Counted from the first letter of the stretch, positions 9,078 to 17,742 are shown. The stretch: 45,962 bases of DNA from Bacilli bacterium (GCA_017511375.1 JAFWKJ010000015.1:1-45962), one strand, 5' to 3'. Notes: a model not told the origin generated them from the letters alone. Numbers and translations are program-made.

Positions 9078-9086
9078 ATTATATCA
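9078..9086 (-). promoter_or_regulatory. Extended -10 promoter of mraY
   Basis: TGATATAAT on the minus strand, about 24 bp before the start. The -35 region is replaced by a palindrome. Confidence 0.6.
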
Positions 9087-9097
9087 CAAATGATTAT

Positions 9098-9111
9098 GGT
9101 TTATGTAAACC
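9098..9111. promoter_or_regulatory. Palindrome GGTTTATGTAAACC at the mraY -35 position
   Basis: An almost perfect 14-bp inverted repeat directly upstream of the mraY -10. A further TGTAAAC half-site lies about 20 bp away toward the preceding gene. No T-run follows, so it is not a terminator. It may be an operator. Confidence 0.35.
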
Positions 9112-9127
9112 AAATCCTTTTTTTACA

Positions 9128-10969
9128 CTAGTTTACAGGATATTCTCCCCTAGTTTTAACTTTAGCATCATTTTTTTCTAATTCTTTTTCTTGTTTTGCC
9201 TTGATGCGTTGCATTTCATATTCTTTTTCTTTCATTTCTCTTTTTACCTTATGCAAGTTTGCAAGTAATTCATCACATTCTGGAATAACCCCTATATAGT
9301 CTTTAAATTTTTCTTTGATTTCTGAAATCATTTTTTCAATTTGAGATGTGGTTTTTCCAAGAATACGAATCACATCATCTATCGCATTAATACTACCTTG
9401 TATCTCCTCATGATAATCCTTGACTGTAATGACTTTATAGCGTGTTGTTTTGGTTGTGGGTTTCATTACATTCTTCATAAAATATAAATAAGCAGCCGTG
9501 GCAGTAGCTGCACGTTTTGCTCCTCGCAATCCTGGAAATAACATTTGGATGGATAACATTCTAAGCAATCTTCTACTTTGTCCTGTTAGTCCTACAAATT
9601 CTTCTTTTACCTTTTCTGTTTCTGTTACGGCGTTAGCTACTTTGTTTTGAATTTCTCTTAACAATCTACTTTGATCATATTGAAATTCCATTAATTGATT
9701 ATTGAATTGACTATAAGAATCATATTTCTTTTTGACTTCTTCAAAATCGATTTCTCTCTCTTCCAGTTTTTCTTTTTTATCACTTACTTCTTTTGATAAA
9801 GAGCCTCTTTTCTTATCCAACTCTTCTAGTTTTTCCTCTAAAAGAATGTATAGAGGAGAGTCTTTGACTTCACGTACTACCCTTTTATCGCGAAATTCTT
9901 TTAAATATCCTTCTATTAAGAAATAAATATAATTATCATCATATTGATCTAGATTCTCTATCTTTATTCTTGCTTTCAATTCTTCAATCTTATCAATAAT
10001 CTGAGAAAGCCTCTCAAGAATAATTTCCGCCTCTCGGCTCAAAACAACTCTTTCTTCCTCATCTACTAAAGCATTATATTCATAAATAATTTGTCTTAAC
10101 TCAAAGCGAATATCTTTTAACCTTTTTTCATATTCTTCTACTATTTTTCTAGATTTTAATTTTCCTAATGTTTCTTGAGCATCTTGTGATAAATTTTCAA
10201 ATTCCACATCGCCTAGTTCTTGATCAATAAAGTCCTCTACATCTACCTGTTCTTCTTTTGCTTCCGTCTTAGGTTCTTTCGCAAGAATACTAGTAGGAGA
10301 TATTCCTTTACTTGGCTTTGCTGTTTCCTGTTTTTTAGGAGGTTTTATTGTTTCCTTGGAAAGTGTTTCTTCCTCCTTCCCATCTTGTGGAAGAGAAATA
10401 TCCTTCTCTTCATGATTCACTTCTTCTTGCTCCTCTTTTACGGATGCATTTTCCTCTTGCTTTTTTTCTATCACAGGAGATGTTTTTGGTTGTTTTATTT
10501 CAAAATCAGTTGGTTCTACAAAAATGAATGTGGGTTCTTTTTCTGGTTTTTCTTCTATAGGCTTTGCCTCTTCTTGTTTTTCTACTAATGATGTTTCTAT
10601 ATAAACAACTACTTTTTCACCGGTTGGTGTCGTAACGATTTTTTTCTTCTTTTCTTCAAATTCTTTGGGAGTATAGTGCGTAACATCTTGATCATACTCC
10701 TTTATGATCCAACGAGAACCTTCCTCTTCTTTATTTTCCTTCTTTTTGTTTTTTGCCGTATCATATAATACCTGAATGGTTCCCCCACCAATAGCGATTG
10801 GTAATGTTTTGATCAAGGTATATATTTGTTTTCTTTTTACTCTTTTTTCAAGTTCGGCAAGTTCTCTTTCTTCTTCATAATCCTTTAGTTTTTTCTTCTG
10901 GTTTTGATTAATCGTCATCACCCGACGACGATCATTTGCCCCACCCTTTGCACCAACTGTCTCGTTCAT
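9128..10969 (-). CDS. Large coiled-coil orphan protein between a PBP gene and mraY
   Basis: I do not recognise this 613-aa protein. About residues 1-45 are basic. A weakly hydrophobic stretch follows (YTLIKTLPIAIGGG). Residues 95-250 are low-complexity and rich in Glu, Lys and Pro. From about 265 to 460 it is heptad-like coiled coil. A short hydrophobic Ala-rich stretch (GAKRAATATAAYLYF) lies near 490, followed by more coiled coil to the end. There is no signal peptide. The start at 10969 is chosen because GGTGAT precedes it. Its place between the class B PBP and mraY, on the same strand, suggests a scaffold or divisome-linked role, but that is inference only. A weak extended -10 (TGATAAAAT) lies just upstream. 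Confidence 0.6.
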   Translation of the reverse strand: MNETVGAKGGANDRRRVMTINQNQKKKLKDYEEERELAELEKRVKRKQIYTLIKTLPIAIGGGTIQVLYDTAKNKKKENKEEEGSRWIIKEYDQDVTHYTPKEFEEKKKKIVTTPTGEKVVVYIETSLVEKQEEAKPIEEKPEKEPTFIFVEPTDFEIKQPKTSPVIEKKQEENASVKEEQEEVNHEEKDISLPQDGKEEETLSKETIKPPKKQETAKPSKGISPTSILAKEPKTEAKEEQVDVEDFIDQELGDVEFENLSQDAQETLGKLKSRKIVEEYEKRLKDIRFELRQIIYEYNALVDEEERVVLSREAEIILERLSQIIDKIEELKARIKIENLDQYDDNYIYFLIEGYLKEFRDKRVVREVKDSPLYILLEEKLEELDKKRGSLSKEVSDKKEKLEEREIDFEEVKKKYDSYSQFNNQLMEFQYDQSRLLREIQNKVANAVTETEKVKEEFVGLTGQSRRLLRMLSIQMLFPGLRGAKRAATATAAYLYFMKNVMKPTTKTTRYKVITVKDYHEEIQGSINAIDDVIRILGKTTSQIEKMISEIKEKFKDYIGVIPECDELLANLHKVKREMKEKEYEMQRIKAKQEKELEKNDAKVKTRGEYPVN

Positions 10970-11018
10970 TAGTATCACCATAAATATTTTATCAAAGTTT
11001 TATCTATTTTTCACTATT

Positions 11019-12920
11019 TTATTGAACGAAAATTCTTACTTTACTTTGTTCTTCTATTCTTTCTCCTGCCTTAGGAGCTTGTTCATAGACGATTTCCCCT
11101 TCTCCTTCTATCACGACTTCAAATTGAGATAATTCTTTTTTTGCTTTTTTTACGGGTTTTCCTATCACATTTGGTACATCGAATACTCTTTTATCAAACC
11201 ATTCTAAGTCCTTGTCTTGCGCAGATTCTTGCCTCGGTATTTTTAAGGCATCAATAATATCAAGTAAGATTCTTCTTGCGATGGGAGTTGTTGTATAACT
11301 AGATAACATAGCTGTATTCTTAGGATTATCGATGGCTATATAAAAAACTGCTTGGGGATTATTTGATGGGACAACACTCATGAAGGACATAATATAGTTA
11401 TTTACTAAATAAGACCCATTTTCACTTTTTTGAGCAGTTCCTGTCTTTCCTCCGATTCGATATCCATCGATATATGCACTTTTTCCTCCTCCTTTGGCTA
11501 CAACGCTTTCCAAAGCATCTCTCATGATGAAGGAAGTTTCTTGAGAGATGACTTTTCTTTTTAATATAGGTCCATATTGTTCATATATTGTATTTTTATT
11601 ATCACTGATACTTTTCACAATATATGGTTGATATAGATACCCTCCATTTACGATAGCTGAGACAGCCATTACTTGTTGGATGGGTGTTACACTGGGTCCT
11701 TGTCCAAAGGCAGAGGTTGCTAGTTCTACATTTCCTACTTTTTCTATGGGAAAAAGAATTCCCGTACTTTCTCCATTTAGATCTACTCCTGTTTTCTCCC
11801 CAAAACCAAATTGATTAATATAGAAAAACAATTTGTCTTTTCCAAGTCTTTGTCCTAGTTGAACGAATCCTGGGTTGCATGAGTTTTGTAATACTTGTAA
11901 GAAGGTTTGATCTCCATGTCCTTCAATTTTCCAGCATTTTAGTGTACTTCCATCTACATGGACTTTTCCACTATCATAAAAATGATCCTTATAAATATCT
12001 ACGACTCCTTCTTCTATAGCGCTTGCCATTGTAACTACTTTAAAAGTACTTCCTGGTTCATAAGAAGACCATATAGGTAAATTTCTATTTAATACTTCTT
12101 TCGAATAATTTTTATATTGATTTGGATTAAAATTGGGATAAGAACTTATAGCTAATATTTCACCTGTATTCGGATCTACCACGATTGCTAAAGCATTATC
12201 AGGATGAAACATGTCTCGTATATTATTCATTTCTCTTTCTAAGGATTCTTGAATTTGAAAATTAATGGTTAATTGTAGATTCAGTCCTGGAGTTGGAGAT
12301 ACATATACATCACTCTTTTTTAATTGATTTCCGTGAGCGTCTGAGTAAAATTGTATTTTCCCATTTGTTCCAGTCAGATAGGAATTGTATTGCAATTCTA
12401 GTCCCGATAGTCCTTGATTATCTATTCCTACATATCCCAAAGTATGGGATAGTAAATTATTATATGGATAATATCTTTTTGCTTCTTTTACTAAATATAC
12501 CCCTTCATAGTTTAAAGCTTTTATTTTTTGAGCTGTATCTAAAGATAATCTTCTTCCTTCTGGATGAACTCTTTCAATCGATACTTTTTTTGTTACATGT
12601 TTTTTCATTTCTTCATAGGATACTCCTAGAATTTGGGCTAAATCTTTACTGACTTTTTCTTTGTCTTTGATTTGATTTGGTACCAGCATCAGAGAAGCTG
12701 TCGTTAAATTGTCTGCTAAAACAATTCCTTCTCGATCTAGTATTTTTCCTCTATCTGCCTCAATTTCTAGATCTCTACTCCACAAATCATCTGCTAAATC
12801 ATGTAGTTTATCATATTCAAATACCTGAATATAGAATACTTTTAATCCGATTAAAATAAATCCTAATAATAGAAAAATGTATATGATTTTGATTCTACTA
12901 TGTATTTTTTTAAAAAACAT
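11019..12920 (-). CDS. Class B penicillin-binding protein with one PASTA domain (SpoVD/FtsI type)
   Basis: Class B PBPs are membrane-anchored DD-transpeptidases that cross-link peptidoglycan. Residues 1-30 form the single membrane anchor, followed by the PBP dimer domain (about 50-215) and the transpeptidase domain (about 240-560). Active-site motifs are STFK near residue 291, SCN near 346 and KTGTAQ near 492. One PASTA domain closes the protein, beginning DVPNVIGKPVKKAKK. A single PASTA plus 633-aa length matches SpoVD; with SigK in the same window a sporulation role is plausible, but a vegetative PBP2 role is equally possible. The start has GAGGTGT just upstream. The promoter upstream is unclear. 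The window holds a second class B PBP in the mraZ operon. Confidence 0.92.
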   Translation of the reverse strand: MFFKKIHSRIKIIYIFLLLGFILIGLKVFYIQVFEYDKLHDLADDLWSRDLEIEADRGKILDREGIVLADNLTTASLMLVPNQIKDKEKVSKDLAQILGVSYEEMKKHVTKKVSIERVHPEGRRLSLDTAQKIKALNYEGVYLVKEAKRYYPYNNLLSHTLGYVGIDNQGLSGLELQYNSYLTGTNGKIQFYSDAHGNQLKKSDVYVSPTPGLNLQLTINFQIQESLEREMNNIRDMFHPDNALAIVVDPNTGEILAISSYPNFNPNQYKNYSKEVLNRNLPIWSSYEPGSTFKVVTMASAIEEGVVDIYKDHFYDSGKVHVDGSTLKCWKIEGHGDQTFLQVLQNSCNPGFVQLGQRLGKDKLFFYINQFGFGEKTGVDLNGESTGILFPIEKVGNVELATSAFGQGPSVTPIQQVMAVSAIVNGGYLYQPYIVKSISDNKNTIYEQYGPILKRKVISQETSFIMRDALESVVAKGGGKSAYIDGYRIGGKTGTAQKSENGSYLVNNYIMSFMSVVPSNNPQAVFYIAIDNPKNTAMLSSYTTTPIARRILLDIIDALKIPRQESAQDKDLEWFDKRVFDVPNVIGKPVKKAKKELSQFEVVIEGEGEIVYEQAPKAGERIEEQSKVRIFVQ

Positions 12921-12944
12921 GAGACACCTCTATAAAAAGGTATG

Positions 12945-12976
12945 TAAAAAAAAGAAAAATAGTATCTATTTTTCTT
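12945..12976 (-). terminator. Intrinsic terminator of the ATP-grasp gene
   Basis: An 11-bp stem (AAGAAAAATAG with CTATTTTTCTT), a 3-nt loop and a T-run. The stop codon lies in the stem. Confidence 0.85.
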
Positions 12977-13865
12977 CAAACAAATCCAAAATAGCTTTTC
13001 GATATATTTTCTTTGCGATTTCTTTTCCATTTTCCATAATCTTAGCAAAATTTTCCATCATAACTCCACTATTTATTTCTAGTACCATAATCTCACCATT
13101 TGTCAGTTCAATGATATCGATACTAGCAAACTTTATATTCAGTCTTTTCGCAACTTTTAGGGCTAACTCCTCTATTTTTTGCTTTGTTTCATTCTCTTCT
13201 ACATAAAAAGGAATTGCTCCTCGGGAGAGATTATGTTGCCATCCATATTCGTAAATTTCTCCTTTTTCTAATATTCTCTTGAGATTCTCATCTTCTTTTT
13301 TCTTTTCAAAATACTTAGGATTAAAATCGCATAATAATTCATAGATTGTTTTTTCTCCGTCTCCTTCTACAATAGGTCTCTGTTTTCCATAAAACAACTC
13401 TATTTTATCTTTATATATGATGGAACGATATTCATTTTTTATTTCATAAAAAGGTGAAATACTAATGGAATATGATTTTTTTAGGGTTTTATCTATCTTT
13501 TCAAACAATTCTTCTTTGGTATGTACTTGATAAGTATCTTTTCCGCAGGTTCCTTCGTTTGGTTTTACAACTAAATGATATTGATACTTTTTTGCATATT
13601 CCTCTACTTGTTCCTCATTATAATTAGGAAAAATAATATAGTGTTCTGCCACAGGCAAATGATAATTTTTTAAAACATCATACATTGCATATTTATCATC
13701 ACATACTAGTCCTAAAGCATGATCATTCAAGCCAAATTTATATCCCGCAATTAATCTAGTTTTATCATTCTTTTCTAGAATCATAATCCAGTTTTTAGAT
13801 ACTAAATGAAATGAAATATCCTCTTCCATGCATATTTCTTCTATTAGTTTTTGCATCTCATTCAT
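12966..13865 (-). CDS. ATP-grasp family ligase
   Basis: ATP-grasp enzymes join a carboxylate to an amine or thiol through an acylphosphate. This 299-aa protein shows the ATP-grasp order: an N-terminal lid region with VCDDKYAMYDVLKNYHLPVA, the ATP-binding strand HLVVKPNEGTCGKDTYQV (Lys plus glycine-rich loop), the element VEGDGEKTIYELL seen in cyanophycin-synthetase and glutathione-synthetase relatives, and the metal-binding end ASIDII...VLEINSGVMMENFA. The final acidic-Asn motif is intact. Substrate cannot be deduced; amino-acid or peptide ligation is the family default. It is monocistronic, with a TATAAT at 13887-13892 and a strong terminator. Confidence 0.85.
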   Translation of the reverse strand: MNEMQKLIEEICMEEDISFHLVSKNWIMILEKNDKTRLIAGYKFGLNDHALGLVCDDKYAMYDVLKNYHLPVAEHYIIFPNYNEEQVEEYAKKYQYHLVVKPNEGTCGKDTYQVHTKEELFEKIDKTLKKSYSISISPFYEIKNEYRSIIYKDKIELFYGKQRPIVEGDGEKTIYELLCDFNPKYFEKKKEDENLKRILEKGEIYEYGWQHNLSRGAIPFYVEENETKQKIEELALKVAKRLNIKFASIDIIELTNGEIMVLEINSGVMMENFAKIMENGKEIAKKIYRKAILDLFEEK

Positions 13866-13886
13866 GGTCTCACTTCCCTATAGTTC

Positions 13887-13892
13887 ATTATA
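13887..13892 (-). promoter_or_regulatory. Probable -10 of the ATP-grasp gene
   Basis: TATAAT on the minus strand about 22 bp before the start codon. The -35 is poor and lies in the preceding terminator. Confidence 0.45.
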
Positions 13893-13902
13893 ATTGAAAT
13901 TC

Positions 13903-13934
13903 TATAAAAAAAATAGACTGAGTCAGTCTATTTT
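13903..13934 (-). terminator. Intrinsic terminator of the HerA-like ATPase gene
   Basis: Long perfect stem around AAATAGACTGA/TCAGTCTATTT followed by eight Ts. Confidence 0.85.
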
Positions 13935-15481
13935 AATATTTTTTTAAAGATAGCATTTAAACCTTTATTGATTAGTTTATTGGTTGCAGCATTGGTTACT
14001 TTTTTGCCTAATTTATACTCAATGCTGTTCTTTCTGGCTTTTTCTTCTTCTCTTTTCTTCTTTTCTTCTAAACGTTCTTTTTCTTTTTGTTCTTTTTCAG
14101 CTTGTTTGGCAGCTTTTTCTGCTTCTTTGGCTGCTTTTTCTGCCTCTTTTGCTTCCGCAATCGCTTGTTTTTCAGCTTCTTCTGCTTCATATTTTTCTTT
14201 AATCATTTTATCTAATTCTTCATAAGCAGAATCCCTTTCTACTGCTTCTTCATATTTACCAAGAATCGTTGAAGAATTAATGATTTTGTTACGGGAAATA
14301 TCATCTAATACACCCATCATACTTTGTGGAGGTAAAATAAGAACTTTTTCTACGATAGTTGGTTCTCCATTTTCATTTTGGAAAGAAACTAAAGCTTCTC
14401 CTGTTCCTAAAGCAAGAATTGCATCTGCTGTATTAAAGGCAGGGTTAGCTCTAAAAGAGTCAGCTGCCACTTTTACAGTTCTTTGTTCTGCAGGGGTATA
14501 AGCTCTTAATGTATGTTGTACACGGTTTCCTAATTGCGCAATAATTTCATCTGGAATATCCGTTGGACTTTGAGAGATAAAATATAATCCAATTCCACGA
14601 GATCTAATTAGTTTTACAACTTGTGTAATTTGTTTCAATCGATAAGTTGGCATTCCATTGAATAGTAAATGGGCTTCATCAAAGAAGAATACAATTTTTG
14701 GTTTATCTAAATCTCCTACTTCTGGCATATTATTGAATAGGTTCGTTAATAACCATAGTAAGAAAGAAGCATATAAATCTGGAGATTGAAATAATTTTAC
14801 AGCATGTAAAATATTAATCATACCTTTGCCCTCTGCATTTACGGCAATAAAATCATTAATATCTAGTTCTGGTTGTCCAAAGAACATATTAGCACCTTGG
14901 TTTTCTAGCGTCAATAAACATCTTTGAATTACACCAACACTTTGAGATGTAATATTTCCATATTTGGTAATAAAGTCATTTTTATTATCTCCTACATATT
15001 GTAGCAATAATCTTAAATCTTTTACATCATCTAATTTCCAACCATTTTCTTGGGCAATCTTATATACAATGGCTAAAACACCCTCTTGTGCTTCAGAAAG
15101 ACCCAACATCATAGAAAGAATATCTGGACCTACTGAATCTAATGTAGTACGAATCGGATGTCCAAACTCACCAAATATATCCCAAAATCTAACTGGGAAT
15201 CCTTTATATTCAAAATTATCAATTCCTAGTTTTGCAAGTCTGCTATCTAAAAATTCACTTGGAGTACCACTTGCAGCTGTACCTCCTAAATCTCCCTTTA
15301 CATCGGCTAAAAAGACCGGAATTCCTGCATCTGAAAATGATTCTGCCATCACTTTTACTGTGGTTGTTTTTCCTGAACCACTGGCACCGGTAATAATTCC
15401 ATGACGATTTGCCATTTTTGGAAGAATATAAAATTCTTCTTTTTCATTTTTCCCAACGATTATTTTATTATTTAAATACAT
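13928..15481 (-). CDS. HerA-like ATPase, YjgR/DUF853 family
   Basis: This family consists of hexameric HerA/FtsK-like P-loop ATPases of uncertain role. The 517-aa protein has Walker A GASGSGKTTT near residue 33, the family stretch ADVKGDLGG near 60, a Walker B FFFDEAH near 270 and the sensor/arginine region LYFISQSPTDIP. The last 110 residues are a charged coiled coil rich in Ala, Glu and Lys (EAEKAAKEAEKAAKQAEKEQ), also typical of the family. The start at 15481 follows GGAGGAG; an ATG four codons upstream overlaps that site. It has an extended -10 promoter immediately after the neighbouring gene's terminator, and its own terminator. Confidence 0.9.
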   Translation of the reverse strand: MYLNNKIIVGKNEKEEFYILPKMANRHGIITGASGSGKTTTVKVMAESFSDAGIPVFLADVKGDLGGTAASGTPSEFLDSRLAKLGIDNFEYKGFPVRFWDIFGEFGHPIRTTLDSVGPDILSMMLGLSEAQEGVLAIVYKIAQENGWKLDDVKDLRLLLQYVGDNKNDFITKYGNITSQSVGVIQRCLLTLENQGANMFFGQPELDINDFIAVNAEGKGMINILHAVKLFQSPDLYASFLLWLLTNLFNNMPEVGDLDKPKIVFFFDEAHLLFNGMPTYRLKQITQVVKLIRSRGIGLYFISQSPTDIPDEIIAQLGNRVQHTLRAYTPAEQRTVKVAADSFRANPAFNTADAILALGTGEALVSFQNENGEPTIVEKVLILPPQSMMGVLDDISRNKIINSSTILGKYEEAVERDSAYEELDKMIKEKYEAEEAEKQAIAEAKEAEKAAKEAEKAAKQAEKEQKEKERLEEKKKREEEKARKNSIEYKLGKKVTNAATNKLINKGLNAIFKKILK

Positions 15482-15517
15482 ACTCTCCTCCATCAGTATT
15501 CATGTTTTTTCAACACT

Positions 15518-15526
15518 ATTATATCA
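15518..15526 (-). promoter_or_regulatory. Extended -10 promoter of the HerA-like ATPase
   Basis: TGATATAAT directly after the T-run of the preceding terminator, so the terminator occupies the spacer and -35 region. Confidence 0.6.
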
Positions 15527-15549
15527 AAAAAATGCAAAAAATGCATTTT
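15524..15549 (-). terminator. Intrinsic terminator of the anchored orphan at 15548
   Basis: AAAATGCA paired with TGCATTTT, a 5-nt loop, then a T-run. Confidence 0.75.
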
Positions 15550-16120
15550 ATTTAAAAGCTGGTATAACTACAGAACTACCATCTGTCGTTTCCGTAATAG
15601 GTGGTCCTGTTTTCTTATACTTATTTCTATAATCATGAATGGAAAATTCTACATCTATGTCTTTTTGTTCTTGTAATTGAACAAAGTATTTGGCATAAAA
15701 GTCTTTTCCTTCTCCATATACTTCTACATTTTTATTATTGATAATGGCACGAGGTATATTGGCTAATTCTTCTTCAAATGAAAAAGATAAAGTTATCATA
15801 TTACCATATTTTGCTTCTGATGGATTTTCAAAATTATCACTCTCAATATGAACTGTTACAATTTTAGGAGCTTTCGCGGAACGAAAGACAACATAACCAC
15901 CTAATATAACAGAAGAAATAATAACGACAATACAAATAGCAAGAACCACGAGTATTGTATGTCTATTTTTTTCTTTTTTTGTTTGAACTTTGATATCCTC
16001 TTCTTCTATCACTTCATCATCAAAATCCAAATCAAGTGGATCTTCATCTGTGATGATTGTATCGGCTTCCCCATCTCCATCTACATCTATATATTTATTT
16101 CTAAAGTCAAAACCATTCAT
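15548..16120 (-). CDS. Single-pass membrane protein with acidic N-tail and Ig-like exterior
   Basis: I do not recognise this 190-aa protein. Residues 1-45 are acidic and include YIDVDGDGEADTI, which has the Asp spacing of an EF-hand-like calcium loop. Residues 46-54 are basic (TKKEKNRH) and 55-80 form one membrane segment. By the positive-inside rule the acidic tail is cytoplasmic, and residues 85-190, a beta-rich domain, lie outside. It is divergent from the CofE-like gene and has its own extended -10 promoter and terminator. Similar anchored beta-domain proteins recur in this window without obvious sequence relation. Confidence 0.6.
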   Translation of the reverse strand: MNGFDFRNKYIDVDGDGEADTIITDEDPLDLDFDDEVIEEEDIKVQTKKEKNRHTILVVLAICIVVIISSVILGGYVVFRSAKAPKIVTVHIESDNFENPSEAKYGNMITLSFSFEEELANIPRAIINNKNVEVYGEGKDFYAKYFVQLQEQKDIDVEFSIHDYRNKYKKTGPPITETTDGSSVVIPAFK

Positions 16121-16142
16121 AAATCATCTTCCTAACGATAAT

Positions 16143-16151
16143 ATTATATCA
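16143..16151 (-). promoter_or_regulatory. Extended -10 promoter of the anchored orphan
   Basis: TGATATAAT on the minus strand in the divergent intergenic region. Confidence 0.55.
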
Positions 16152-16156
16152 TAAAA

Positions 16157-16187
16157 TTGTCAAACAAAAATATAATTGTGATATAAT
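16157..16187 (+). promoter_or_regulatory. Promoter of the CofE-like gene
   Basis: Extended -10 TGATATAAT (16179-16187), with TTGTCA at 16157-16162. The spacer is 19 bp, so the extended -10 probably carries most of the recognition. Confidence 0.6.
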
Positions 16188-16210
16188 TTGATTGGAAGGT
16201 AGGTTTTATT

Positions 16211-17398
16211 ATGAGAGATTTGGGTACTGTAGTTAGAGGGATTCGTACACCCATTATTAAAGAAGGAGACGATTTGGCAACGATTGTTACTGATACAATT
16301 ATTAATGCTAGTAAGAATAATCATTTTGATTTTAATGACAAAGATATTGTTGCCATTACAGAAGCAGTTGTGGGAATATCTGAAGGAAACTATGTTACTG
16401 TTAACACGGTAACAAAAGACATTCAAAATAAATTTGATAATCCAGAAGAGTTAGGAATTGTTTTCCCTATTCTATCTAGAAATAGATTTTCACTTATTCT
16501 AAAAGCCATTGCAAGAAGTACAAAGAAATTATATGTTCAATTATCTTTTCCAGCAGATGAAGTTGGAAATGGCATTTTAGATGAAGAAAAATTATATAAT
16601 AGTCAATATACAAAGGACTCTGTTATTACAGAGGAAGAATATAGACAAACTTTTGGAGATTGGATACATCCCTTTACGGGAATCAATATGATTGATTTTT
16701 ATAAAGAACTAATTGAGGCTGAAGACTGTGAAGCACATTTCCTATTATCTAATAATCCAAAGGATATTTTACAATATACAAGGAATGTTATTACTTGTGA
16801 TATTCATACTAGATATCATACCAAGTATTTATTAGAAGAATATGGTGCAAAAGTTGTTGGATTGTTTGAAATCATGACAGAACCTATTAATGGAAGCGGT
16901 TATAACGAAAAATATGGAATGCTTGGATCTAATAAATCTACAGAAGAAAAATTAAAATTATTCCCAAGAACGGGTCAAAAACTAGTAGAAGATATTCAAA
17001 AACGTTTGAAAGAAAAAACAGGTAAAACAATTGAAGTAATGGTTTATGGAGATGGAGCTTTTAAGGACCCAGTTGGAAAGATTTGGGAATTAGCAGATCC
17101 TGTTGTATCTCCTGCTTATACGAGCGGATTAGAGGGAACCCCTAATGAAATTAAATTAAAATATGTATCTGATAACAAGTTTGCGGATTTAAGAGGAGAA
17201 GAATTAAAAGAAGCTATTAAAAAAGAAATTCGTAATAAAGAAAAAGATTTAAAAGGAAAAATGATTACCCAAGGAACCACTCCTAGAAGACTTACAGATT
17301 TAATTGGATCCCTTTGTGACCTAACAAGTGGATCTGGAGACAAGGGAACTCCTGTTGTCTTTATCCAAGGATACTTCGATAATTTAGCAAACGAGTAA
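16211..17398 (+). CDS. CofE-like protein (coenzyme F420-0:L-glutamate ligase family)
   Basis: The 395-aa product matches the CofE fold family, which in archaea and actinobacteria adds glutamates to coenzyme F420. Recognisable pieces are GDDLATIVTDTI near the N-terminus, the DKDIVAITEAVVGISEG stretch, a metal-site-like CDIHTRYH and EVMVYGDGAFKDP. It is longer than classical CofE (about 250 aa), as are many homologs in Bacillota. No other F420 gene is visible here, and such bacteria generally lack F420, so the real acceptor is probably another molecule. The start follows a GGAAGG/AGG region. It has its own promoter and a bidirectional terminator. Confidence 0.8.
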   Translation: MRDLGTVVRGIRTPIIKEGDDLATIVTDTIINASKNNHFDFNDKDIVAITEAVVGISEGNYVTVNTVTKDIQNKFDNPEELGIVFPILSRNRFSLILKAIARSTKKLYVQLSFPADEVGNGILDEEKLYNSQYTKDSVITEEEYRQTFGDWIHPFTGINMIDFYKELIEAEDCEAHFLLSNNPKDILQYTRNVITCDIHTRYHTKYLLEEYGAKVVGLFEIMTEPINGSGYNEKYGMLGSNKSTEEKLKLFPRTGQKLVEDIQKRLKEKTGKTIEVMVYGDGAFKDPVGKIWELADPVVSPAYTSGLEGTPNEIKLKYVSDNKFADLRGEELKEAIKKEIRNKEKDLKGKMITQGTTPRRLTDLIGSLCDLTSGSGDKGTPVVFIQGYFDNLANE

Positions 17399-17399
17399 A

Positions 17400-17429
17400 A
17401 AAAAAGAACAATTTAATTTGTTCTTTTTT
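17400..17429. terminator. Bidirectional terminator between convergent genes
   Basis: AAAGAACAA paired with TTGTTCTTT, a 6-nt loop, with an A-run before and a T-run after. Confidence 0.85.
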
Positions 17430-17632
17430 TATGCTTGTTTTGGAAACAATAAAATTCCATTTTCTCTACTGATTAAAACTGTATTGCGTGAAACCAAACT
17501 TAATACTTTTGTAGTAGGAGTTGTTGTCTTTTTTTCAATTAAAAAGTATTTTGATGGGGTCTTTGTAAAATAGATTTTTTTAGCCGATTGATATGTATAT
17601 AAACTGGTTGTGTTATTTTGAATTGGTTCCAT
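17429..17632 (-). CDS. Small orphan protein, 67 aa
   Basis: Not recognised. It is a basic, Thr-rich soluble protein (KKIYFTKTPSKYFLIEKK; TTTPTTKVLSLVSR) with no membrane segment. Support for a real gene is a GGAG eight bases before ATG, an upstream TTGCCT/TATTAT promoter-like pair about 50 bp away, and the shared terminator that overlaps its stop. It may be strain-specific. Confidence 0.5.
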   Translation of the reverse strand: MEPIQNNTTSLYTYQSAKKIYFTKTPSKYFLIEKKTTTPTTKVLSLVSRNTVLISRENGILLFPKQA

Positions 17633-17742
17633 AATTCACACTCCAAACATTTCTTTCTAATATCATAATACTATAGCCTTTTACCATAAGGCAAACATAT
17701 ATTTTTAATAGAGTCCATAAAAGTTTTTTATACTTATAAAAA

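Noticed and set aside
9098-9111. Terminator between the coiled-coil gene and mraY
   Set aside because: The GGTTTATGTAAACC palindrome is not followed by a T-run on the minus strand, so it is more likely regulatory.
10220-10588. Plus-strand 122-aa ORF rich in Phe, Leu and Tyr
   Set aside because: It is the antisense of the Glu/Lys-rich low-complexity part of the coiled-coil gene, which produces long Phe/Leu-rich open frames by composition. No Shine-Dalgarno.
14964-15404. Plus-strand 146-aa ORF
   Set aside because: It lies antisense to conserved parts of the HerA-like ATPase including Walker A, with no recognisable domain or ribosome-binding site.
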